Below are positions 49,414-57,254 of a DNA stretch of 64,000 nt, in pieces. The stretch comes from Hirsutella rhossiliensis (lineage: Eukaryota > Ascomycota > Sordariomycetes > Hypocreales > Ophiocordycipitaceae). The stretch is from assembly GCF_020360975.1 (NCBI RefSeq), contig NW_025408667.1, forward strand, positions 9,176,001 through 9,240,000. The letters are read 5' to 3'. The translations under genes and the position numbers were made by a program. Each line of letters begins with the position of its first letter. Within the stretch, counting starts at the first letter, position 1. The notes under the pieces were generated by a model. That model was not told where the DNA came from. It searched no databases and worked only from the letters and a program-made list of their open reading frames with translations.

Positions 49414-49965
49414 TATTAAAGAGAGTAAGTATAAGAGGCTATAGTTATACCTAGTAGACCTAATAGTTATATATAAGAAAGTCTACCTAACTAATATAAC
49501 TCCCTTAGCTTAAGGATATTATATAGGCCTAACTTAGATATAGGAATATCTTAATACCCTCTTTTAGCTAGCTATATATAGTTACTATACTTATATTAGT
49601 TATATATAAGAAAGCCTACCTAACTAATATAACTCCCTTAGCTTAAGGATATTATATAGGCCTAACTTAGATATAGGAATATCTTAATACCCTCTTTTAG
49701 CTAGCTATATATAGTTACTATACTTATATTAGTTATATATAAGAAAGCCTACCTAACTAATATAACTCCCTTAGCTTAAGGATATTATATAGGCCTAACT
49801 TAGGTATAGGAATATCTTTATACCCTCTTTTAGCTAGCTATATATAGTTACTATACTTATATAAGCCCCTCTCTTATCCTAATAGATAGACTAAGATATA
49901 TATTACTAAATTCACCTTTCTATGCCCCTATTTCTTCTACTACGCTCTTAAGCCCCTGCTTAAGA
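49414..49965 (+). repeat. 3' LTR of copia K with expanded segment
   Basis: It starts tattaaagagagtaag and ends cccctgcttaaga. The solo LTR at 51589-51873 is the same LTR in reverse and is 285 bp. The 267-bp excess here is two additional copies of a 133-bp segment. The termini resemble those of the A/D/J/L family in ending GA. Confidence 0.8.
49465..49863 (+). repeat. Three tandem copies of a 133-bp LTR segment
   Basis: Units begin at 49465, 49598 and 49731 with agttatatataagaaag. They are nearly identical, with few differences. The solo LTR at 51589-51873 has one unit. The near identity indicates expansion after most RIP damage, or recent homogenisation. Confidence 0.92.
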
Positions 49966-50676
49966 AGTCCCTACTTTCTCTACCGCGATATAGATAACGG
50001 TGTAATACCTGATCTAGTAGTAAGCTTAATAGAGGGACCGAGCTACTATTAGTATATAAGCTTAGCAATAAGGTCGGCTCTTAGATAGATTGAATGGACA
50101 ACAAGGCCGTCTGCCACTTGTTGCGAGTCTGAAGAAGATGGCTTGTCTATGGTGCAATGGGACGTGCGATGGCGGGCATGGATTCGGGTGCCAAATGGCC
50201 GAGCAAGGGAGATTAAGCGAGCTTCAAGACAGGACCAAAGACGCACTTAGTCAACAGTTGACTGACCAGCAAGGTGGTCGCCGGTCTGCCGTCCGTCCGG
50301 GCGAAATAAAGTCTGCGTCCCGTGAAGTTCATATAGGTGACTAATAGTCGCAGTTGACAAGCCAGGTGAGAGGAATTAGCCCAGCGGGACGAAGATGTAA
50401 GAAGTTGTCATACTCAATCATTCTGGGCCGCATTCCGCATCAAGTAGCTCGAGCAGGTCTTGGCTAACCTATAAGGCTTTTGCAAACCACGTGTGTTTTC
50501 TGGTCTCCGTTAAAATATAAAGAATCATCAAATTACAGGGTAGGATTATAATAAACAGACCCAGGTGAAGTTGAAAGGCAAGCGTATCAACGAGAAAATA
50601 GTCACAGGCTGGGTCTACAGTCGGATCTCAAATGAGGTCGTTCCTCGTTATGCGATTTGGTCTGGAGTCAAGCATA
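49966..50676. other. RIP boundary and single-copy intergenic sequence
   Basis: 49966-50085 still looks RIP-affected. From about 50090 CA and TG are frequent and composition is that of ordinary fungal DNA. Short open frames here (50049-50246, 50090-50344, 50565-50903) overlap on both strands, lack motifs and are probably chance. The palindrome CACGTG occurs near 50488. Nothing else recognised. Confidence 0.55.
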
Positions 50677-51231
50677 TTAGGCCAAGCTGCTTGATTCCGC
50701 CGTGGACATGCCCAGCACATCGGCCCTATAGGCCGGCCAGTGTGTGGCTTCACACCAGGTCGTCAACCTTTGCAAGGCGGCAAGCAGCTTGTAAGTGCCC
50801 AAGGCAGAAGAAGTGTCGCCAATGCGCAGCGAGCTATACGTCGTGGCCTCGAGGTCCTCGCCTAGTGTCGTCGCGACAAAGAGCCAATCGTGGCCGTGGG
50901 TGATGATGCCCGGCAGGAAGTCGATGGTGCCCGCTGCGCAGCCGCGGTATCGGAGTCTCCGCCACTGCGACGAATGCCAGGTCCCAATCTGGAGAAAAGC
51001 CTCATCGAGCTGCTCGCCCTGGCGCTTGGTCTCGATGGAAAGGGCGATTGGGTGTTTGCTGATCTTGCCCCAGTTGGTATGGTTGATGGTGAGTGACGGC
51101 CGGCTCTTGCAGAGAGAGTTGATGACGTCCTGCTCGTGTGCATTTGGGCGGACGACGAGGCAGAAGTCGACCATCTTGCCCGGGGCCCCGTGGGACTGAA
51201 AGTGGGTGACGATCCTGGCACCGGTGCTTTA
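50677..51231 (-). pseudogene. Remnant of a fungal PD-(D/E)XK nuclease-like gene
   Basis: The frame from the ATG at 51174 gives 165 residues. VDFCLVV supplies Asp3, SIETKR gives Glu48 and Lys50 (the ExK motif), followed by LQIGTWHSSQWRRL, LPGIITHGHDWLF and TSSALGTYKLLAALQRL. This order matches the fungal PD-(D/E)XK nuclease-like domain family (PDDEXK_12 type) that I know from memory. The frame extends 18 codons upstream of the ATG to a TAA at 51229-51231. A Pro-rich frame starting near 51376 lies upstream in another register. Family members usually have a longer N-terminal half, so this copy is probably truncated or frameshifted. No substrate is known for the family. Confidence 0.68.
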
Positions 51232-51583
51232 GTCAGGGAGCCTGAGGGGGAGCCTGAGGGGGAGGGGGAGGGCGGGAGATGTTGATGGCAGTGATGATGG
51301 AGACGGCGCTCGCCGACGCCGGTGCACGCTTCGTAACGCGCTCGCTTGGCCGGCCTCTCGCCTTGGCGGTCCTCATAGGCGTCGGCACCGTATACTGAGC
51401 CGAGTCAATTCCAGACCTCGGAGCCGCGCAAGGTTTGAGGGTGTCGACATTACGCTTCTGACTGCCAACAGGTCAAGAGTGATAGTTCGTTTAGGACTTG
51501 ACCAAAGGTCTTCATGGCGTCGCCTCGACATCAGCAGTGGCTGAGTCAGCAGCTATTGACCCTGCTGCCAGCCGTTTGTTTTT
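51232..51583. other. Sequence upstream of the nuclease remnant
   Basis: It contains a G-rich short repeat (agcctgaggggg twice, then gggaggggg) at about 51238-51275 and a minus-strand Pro-rich frame (about 51376-51237) that may be the broken N-terminal coding part of the nuclease gene. It is not RIP-like. It ends at target duplicate GTCTC (51584-51588) of the solo LTR. Confidence 0.45.
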
Positions 51584-51588
51584 GTCTC

Positions 51589-51873
51589 TCTCAAGCAGGG
51601 GCTTGAGAGCACAGTGGAAGAAATAGGGGCACAGAAAGGTGAATTTAGTGATGCATATCTTAGTCTATCTATTAGGACAAGGGAGGGGCTTATATAGGTA
51701 TAGTAACTATATATAGCTAGCTAAAAGAGGGTATTAAGATATTCCTATACCTAAGTTGGGCCTATATTATATCCTTAGGCTAGGGGAGTTATATTAGTTA
51801 GGCAGGCTCCCTATATATAAATATTAGGCCTACTAAGCATAACTATAGCCTCTTATGCCTACTCTCCTTAATA
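51589..51873 (-). repeat. Solo LTR of the copia K family
   Basis: 285 bp flanked by a perfect GTCTC duplication (51584-51588 and 51874-51878). It is the reverse complement of the K LTR with a single 133-bp unit. It keeps CA/TG steps at its left end (ctgtgctctcaagcc read in LTR sense), so it is only mildly RIP-affected. It lies between the nuclease remnant and the caspase-like gene and represents LTR-LTR recombination after insertion. Confidence 0.85.
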
Positions 51874-51878
51874 GTCTC

Positions 51879-52168
51879 TCATTATAAGTTACCGACCGAT
51901 AATAATAAGGTTTAAGGTTTAAAGGTTCCTAATAGCAGCTGGCAGGCATCTGGCGGGGCGATGGAGCAGAATTGCGAGTCTGCCGTGCAAGTAGGCTTTT
52001 AGTCGTGGGGTTATTAACGTTGTTAGCAAACCTCTGTCAGTTCTTTCTCCCCCAGACAAGGAAGCAGACGATCCATCATCCATCTATATCACACCTACGG
52101 ATACAGATACACGCAAGCTCAAGCGACAAGTCTTTCTATCAGCACAACTGCCTTACTACCCTGCGAAC
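51879..52168 (+). promoter_or_regulatory. Upstream region of the caspase-like gene
   Basis: The 290 bp between the solo LTR and the ATG hold a pyrimidine-rich stretch (ttctttctccccc near 52040) and CA-rich leader sequence with catccatctatatcacac near 52080. The start context is gcgaacATGt. This resembles fungal promoters with CT-rich tracts before the start. A discrete TATA box is not certain. Confidence 0.4.
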
Positions 52169-53053
52169 ATGTCCAAGAGGGACAGATCCCCATCGCCTTC
52201 TGCCATTCACCCGCCACGCGCATTCAAGCGCCCCGAGGCCATCAACGACTTCCAACAGTTCACTCAGGATGTGCAGGACAGCGTCCGCCAAATGCTACCT
52301 ACTGGCGGGCGTCGGTATGCTCAGGCGGCCATTCTCGCTGTCAACTTCTCTGTGTCTGATATCCCGGAGGTTATACCGCTCCGGGACGAGCTGCTAGACG
52401 TCCTTAACAAGACGTACAATTGTTCGGTGGACAAGTACACCATCGATTGTACCCAGGCGCATCCAAGGGCTCTATTCAATCTTAACCTGGCAGTGTTGAA
52501 ATTTCCTGGCAAAAACTCCTCAAGTGATGATACCAGCGGGGGCCTTGCATGCATCTACTTCTCTGGTCACGGCTTCCAAGGCTCGAAAGAGGGTCTCGAC
52601 GTCTGTGGCTCGTATTCGGCATCAGTCCCAAAGCAACCATATATCCCATGGGCGAAGTTATCATTAGGACACGCCCCGTCCCCGAACGACCACCGACTCG
52701 TCATTAGGGATTGCTGCGCAGCAGGACTTGCCAACCTAGATCAGAGCGATGTTGAGGTGCTTGGCGCCTCGGCCTGGGAATCTGAAGCGGCCGTAAATCC
52801 TCAGGTCAGCTTTGCCCGCGCTCTAATCAACGATCTAGATAGTAAATCACGGCCTCTCGGCCAACTTTTCGAAATCAAGCCTAAAACACGGAAAGAGCAT
52901 ACGCCTAGAACCGCCGCGAATAGCATATTACGCACCCCTAAGTGCAGCCTCGTGCAGCTACTAGCGGGTGCGCAATATGCTGCCAAAGATCACGAATTAG
53001 GCGAGGTTCTCCCCTTTACGGGTGGAAAACTCTTCCCCGCCCTCGCTGACTAA
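52169..53053 (+). CDS. Caspase-like (peptidase C14 fold) protein, 294 aa
   Basis: This is the only long intact gene in the window. ACIYFSGHG (residues 127-135) carries the presumed catalytic His134. LVIRDCCAAG (177-186) carries the presumed catalytic Cys183, equivalent to the DxCHSG block of metacaspases. The strand before the His motif (AAILAVNFS, 53-61) and VLGASAWESEAA (197-208) also fit fungal caspase-like proteins. The first 30 residues are charged and Pro/Ser-rich; no signal peptide or membrane segment is seen. It is shorter than typical metacaspases and lacks a Gln/Pro-rich prodomain or fused repeats. The start is the first ATG after a leader with good context. No intron is needed. Composition is not RIP-like. 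A degraded pogo transposon begins within about 10 bp of the stop, so the original C-terminus could have been altered. Such proteins are often tied to regulated cell death or NLR-type systems in fungi; the role here is inference. Confidence 0.85.
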   Translation: MSKRDRSPSPSAIHPPRAFKRPEAINDFQQFTQDVQDSVRQMLPTGGRRYAQAAILAVNFSVSDIPEVIPLRDELLDVLNKTYNCSVDKYTIDCTQAHPRALFNLNLAVLKFPGKNSSSDDTSGGLACIYFSGHGFQGSKEGLDVCGSYSASVPKQPYIPWAKLSLGHAPSPNDHRLVIRDCCAAGLANLDQSDVEVLGASAWESEAAVNPQVSFARALINDLDSKSRPLGQLFEIKPKTRKEHTPRTAANSILRTPKCSLVQLLAGAQYAAKDHELGEVLPFTGGKLFPALAD

Positions 53054-53226
53054 GGATATATGCCCCCCGCTAACGGGACCTAAGTCAGCACCCCTAGCTT
53101 CCGGCACCCCCTACTTCCGGCACCTCCCCACATCACCATCGCGTTGACTACCCACTACATCGTGACCGCGTTTTCTCGTGCATCTCTTATTCAATAATTA
53201 TAAAATAAATATTATTCGAATCAGCG
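53054..53226 (+). other. Left end of a pogo/Fot1-type transposon
   Basis: Between the caspase-like stop and the transposase start lies tgccccccgctaacggg and a cytosine-rich stretch (gcacccc three times), then an AT-rich leader ending attattcgaatcagcg. A terminal inverted repeat probably starts after a TA near 53059-53061, since pogo-type elements duplicate TA. The other terminus has been lost, so it cannot be confirmed. Confidence 0.45.
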
Positions 53227-53862
53227 ATGCCTCGTCTTTCTAAATATACCGAAAACCAGCTCTAAGAAGCGCTCGAAGCTATTAATAATAGCATACCTTA
53301 GCTCTAAGCTAGTCGCAAGTGGGGTATTCCAAGAACAACCCTTTAGACGCGTCTTAAAGGAGCCCTACCTATGAAGGAGGCAAAAGAGGCATCTCAAAGG
53401 CTTAGTCGAGAGCAGGAAAAACACCTCTGTGAATGGGTTCTTGCCTAAGCGGCCCTTGGGCTGCCTCCAACGCATTATCAACTTAGGGAATTCGCCGGCC
53501 GCATCATCGTGGCTAGTAGAGACCCCCGCCCGCTTGGAAAACACTGGGTTTCGAGCTTTTTAGCCCGAAACCCAGAGATTAGCACGATTAAAGGTAAATC
53601 TCTTAATTCTGCCCGTATTAACGGCGCCTCTGTTAGCGGGATCAAGGAATGGTTCCAATTGCTTAAGCTGCCGGCTATATAGGCAATCCCACCGGAATCA
53701 CGCTTTAATATAGACGAAATAGGCATCCTCGAGGGCCTTAGCTGCAACGGGCTAGTGCTAGGGAGCTCAGAGAAGAAGGAGGCCATTAAGAAGCGGCTTA
53801 GATCGCGTTGTTAGACTATAATCGTCGAATGCGTCTCTGCAACGGGCCAGGCCTTAACCCCC
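53227..53862 (+). pseudogene. Truncated pogo/Fot1-type transposase
   Basis: It starts MPRLSKYTENQ at 53227. Residues about 1-50 resemble the psq-type helix-turn-helix (KWGIPRTTL). Next is a Tc5/CENP-B-type DNA-binding domain (LSREQEKHLCEWVL, GLPPTH, PLGKHWVSSFLARNPEIS). The DDE core begins with RFNIDEIGILEG (first catalytic Asp) and NGLVLGSSEKKEAI. Several TAG/TAA stops at Gln/Trp codons show light RIP. The gene ends at 53862 where gypsy E2 begins, so the rest of the DDE domain is missing. Confidence 0.85.
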
Positions 53863-54331
53863 TATAACGACCGGCGTTATTCCTAAGGGATAAACCTATC
53901 GAGGGGTTTATGTTGGCAGATATAATAGGGCGTGGTCTAAGCAATAATAAGTATATTACGTTAGTAATAAGTCGGAGGTCGTAGACCGTAGACTATAACT
54001 AGGTAATTAAGTGATCGGAATTAGAGATAAGATCGTAATAGAGATTATAATAATTATAATATTAAAAGCTAGAGAGCTATCTATCTAAAGGAGTAAAAGT
54101 AGGTAGCTATATATACCTATAGAGACTGTCCTTAGATTATAGGCCTAGCTATAATCCCTAATATTAGATCGTATAGAGCGTAGTAATCCTATTAATCCTA
54201 GATTACTTAGATCTCTGCGATCCCCTCGATCCTATATCTATTAGATAGTCGTGCCGACTATTTATCTATTAGACTATATTACGTGCTTAACGCGGTCGAC
54301 CGTTAGCGGCCTAGTAGCTATAGTCGTAATA
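53863..54331 (-). repeat. 3' LTR of gypsy E2 (variant U3)
   Basis: 469 bp, starting tataacgaccggcgttatt and ending gtcgtaata on plus. About 53863-54145 aligns with the E and E3 LTRs. About 54150-54320 does not, and carries its own sequence (for example tattagatagtcgtgccga). Confidence 0.8.
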
Positions 54332-54389
54332 CGATATCTCCCCTCCTTTTAGTCTTATCTATAAGACCTACTATAGCTGCCTTAGCCGC

Positions 54390-55150
54390 TATATATAAAT
54401 ATATCCTTATCGCGTCGTGCGTAAGTATATCGTTCCTTATTTCTTTATCTTTTTAGGATATACTACTAATAGTATATCTAGTCGTATACTAAAAAATTAT
54501 TCCCGAAAAGCCTCTAATCGCGCTACTTTTACTAAATATATCGATTTAAGTAGAGATCCTACCGATATACTATATACTCGATACTTTAAGGCAAAGAAAA
54601 CGAATTATTAGATAGCCGAAAATTCTTCGCGCTATAATAATTATATTACTAGTAGTCGTCCCTATTATAATAGTATTTTAGTAGCCTTTTCTTATAGGTA
54701 TCTTTTAATTCTTTTTATATATAGTAGCTAATATATTTCTTTTAGTAACTAAATTATTAGCGGAGTAGCGTAGGCTATATTCTAAAGAGGAGGAAGCTAG
54801 GGAAGCCTTATTAGAGCTTTAGGCATAGCTTATAAACCTTTAGTCGTAAATATCTATTACCGTTAATCGTTTAGCTTATATCTAGAAGATTCGGAATTAT
54901 ATAAAGGAAAAGAGTTCTAAGTTATTTTATCGTAGTATCTAAGAAGTAGATACTAAGGATAGCGTTTTGCCTATACTTAATATATATAAGTATTAGGTAG
55001 TAAATAACTTATAATCGTTATACGTTCTTAATAAAGCGAATTAGTCCTTATTTAGTATTAGCGAGGAGTTTATAGATCTTAGTCCTTTAATCCCTCTTAA
55101 ACCTTTTAGTAAAATTATTAAAGTAAAGAGCTATAGTAGGTTAAGTGCTT
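54390..55150 (+). pseudogene. Antisense frame of gypsy E2
   Basis: The strand opposite pol encodes a homolog of the E/E3 antisense protein. The shared block is LGYTTNSIS (from about 54455). A Tyr-rich stretch standing for Cys follows (NYQIAENSSRYNNYI with a stop at the Q position, then SRPYYNS, about 54600-54672). After a one-base shift near 54746 a charged helical segment (YSKEEEAREALLEL, LINL, NRLAYI, KIRNYIKEKSSKLFYRSI) and VDTKDSVLP follow. The first 64 codons are open from an ATG at 54417. Divergence from E3 is high while the layout is kept, which argues for past protein-level constraint. Confidence 0.58.
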
Positions 55151-56580
55151 AAGTAGTTCCTAGGTATTTTCCTCTAGTCTATATCCCTTCTACTTAATAA
55201 GGTACTCTTATTACTAACCTTATTTTCTTATATTTAGTATTTATTCTACTTTATATTCTTAATCGTTATTAACTTTAATTTTTCCCTATAGTTTAGCGTT
55301 TTATAGCGCTAGTTCTAATAATAAGATATAAAATATTAGGTATATCTATATTATTATTAGTAGCAAAAGTTCGTAGTTAACTTTTAAAATAGTTTTCTTA
55401 ACCTTAAACGGTCTAAGTTTCTTAAAATCTAATTTATTACTTAGTCGTTTTATTTTAATATTTCGTTATATAAGGTAGACTATATCTCCCTCTTAAAAGA
55501 TTAGTCCTTATAATCTTTTCTAATTATAGTAAGTAGATATTCGTTTTTTAATAAATTAAAGTTCTTATTATATTCCTTATAGAATTTTTATAGCTAATCT
55601 ACTTATAGTATTACTTATTCTACTTATAGTCTTTATTAAGTAACCTTAAATACTTCTAGGTTATATCTATAATTAGCGTATACTAGTAAGAGCTTAGTTA
55701 TTTTCGTAACTAAGCTATTATAAGCTAGTTACGCTATTAGTAGCTATTTAACTTAATCGTTTTATTTATAGCTAATATAGTATCGTAAATATTATTTAAG
55801 CGTTTAGTTAAGTCGTTCTATTTATCTATTTATTTATAGGTAATAAGCTATACTAAGCTTATATTTCGTCCTTAATTATACTATAAGAGCTTACTAAAAT
55901 TTAGCTATAAACGTACTTCCTCTATTAAAGATAATCTTATTTAGTAGTCTATAATTACTAATAATTATTTATAGGAATATATATACTAGCTCTTTTATAT
56001 TACTTACTTCTTTATATAGTAAAAAGTATCTATACTTTATTAATCTATTAGTAATAATAAATATACTATTATACTTAACGTTAGTTATAGGTTCTTTTAA
56101 TAGTAATAGCTTTATAATATAGTTAAAAGCTATTAAATCCTATAGTTTCTCTAGTACTAGTAGTAGTTATAATTCTCTATATAGTTTATATCGTTTAGCT
56201 TTACTTTATATATAAAGTTTATATTCTTTAATAACTTATTATACTACTTTTTTAAGCTATAAGAAGTTATATTATCGTTTAATCCGTTTTATTATTCTTT
56301 AGATTCCTTAGTATTTATATATTAGATATTTATATATATCTTATATAACTTTATCTTATAATTTTAGTAGTATCTAGATTTTATTTTTATATATTAAAAC
56401 TTCTAAATATTCTATATTATATCCGTTTAGTACTTTATATTCTTTTATCTATTTTAAGATCTTTTAGTATATTAAGTTATTAGGCTATACTTTAAATATT
56501 ATATTTAGCTATCGTTACTAGTAGTTCCCGTTTTCGTTAATTTCTAGGAGCTATCCTTTTACTATAAGTGCCCCTATATC
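55150..56580 (-). pseudogene. Chromodomain and integrase relic of gypsy E2
   Basis: Reverse-complement alignment with 12000-13440 of element E: chromodomain at about 55150-55250, the block before it near 55310-55500, integrase at about 55650-56500. RIP stops are dense. It is truncated at the RNase H side by E3. Confidence 0.78.
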
Positions 56581-56644
56581 TATAACGACCGGTATTATTC
56601 TTAAGGGATAAACCTATTAAGGGGTTTATATTAGTAGATATAAT

Positions 56645-57119
56645 TATCGCGAAGCGTAGCCTAATTTCGTAGTTCTCGGAGATATCCCTTAGTACGAGGG
56701 ACTAAGGAAGCTAAAAAACACCCGGTATAGAAAAAGGAAGAAGGAGCTAAAAAGAGGCATAGAAAGGAGGGTAGGGGCATAAGTAGCGATGGCTTCCTAT
56801 AGAGGTAGCGAGAGATAAGACGGATATACCGGCAACGGCTAGAAAGGAGGGGAAAAACCGGCAAAAAGCTGGGTAGTTAAAGGGACATTAGTAGCTTCTT
56901 TAAGCAGGATCTTCTTTATTAATTAATATGCTAGACGGGTATAAAGAGGGGCGTTAGATAGAGGAAAGAAGGAAAATCAAGGCAATATAACAATCACTCC
57001 CCTACCGCAATTGCTGCTCCTATAAGAATTAAAATCTCTCTGCCCTACTTATCCGACCCCTTACTTCTAATTTTACCTTCGTGCATTTTTATATACTTCT
57101 CGTATCTCTCTTCGCGAGA
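56645..57119 (+). repeat. 5' LTR of copia L
   Basis: 475 bp, followed by the primer-binding site gttataagcccgggagg (57120-57136). A short minus-strand open frame (56661-56864) inside it is a shadow. Confidence 0.9.
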
Positions 57120-57254
57120 GTTATAAGCCCGGGAGGAATAGTATTCCTATACCTTCCGGCTACTATAAAAGGCACCTTTCTTATATCCCTCGTAGCTTCC
57201 TTTTACCCCTCTTACTAGAAAAGCCGATTTTAACCGACTTTTCTACCTTTCCCC

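Larger units (their letters stand above)
53863..56580 (-). mobile_element. Ty3/gypsy element E2 (3' part), minus strand
   Basis: It begins with a reversed E-type LTR (53863-54331), then the reversed polypurine tract (tctcccctcctttt, 54337-54350), the antisense-frame region, chromodomain, integrase and the start of the RNase H side. It is cut at 56580 by E3, another member of the same family in the same orientation. It truncates the pogo transposase. A large part of its U3 differs from E and E3, so it is a distinct subfamily. Confidence 0.82.

Noticed and set aside
50795..51221. Overlapping open frames on both strands over the nuclease remnant (50795-51199 plus, 50862-51221 minus, 50890-51096 plus)
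   Set aside because: Only the 50677-51174 minus frame carries the VDFCLVV, IETKR and WRRL blocks. The others are shadows.
51972..52397. Plus-strand 141-aa open frame overlapping the caspase-like gene start
   Set aside because: It reads the caspase leader and N-terminal region in another register, with no motif; the 52169 frame carries the catalytic blocks.
52321..52986. Minus-strand open frames inside the caspase-like gene
   Set aside because: Shadows of the coding strand.
53478..53786. Minus-strand 102-aa open frame in the pogo relic
   Set aside because: It is antisense to recognisable transposase blocks; a shadow.
56661..56864. Minus-strand 67-aa open frame in the copia L LTR
   Set aside because: Lies wholly within an LTR; a chance frame.
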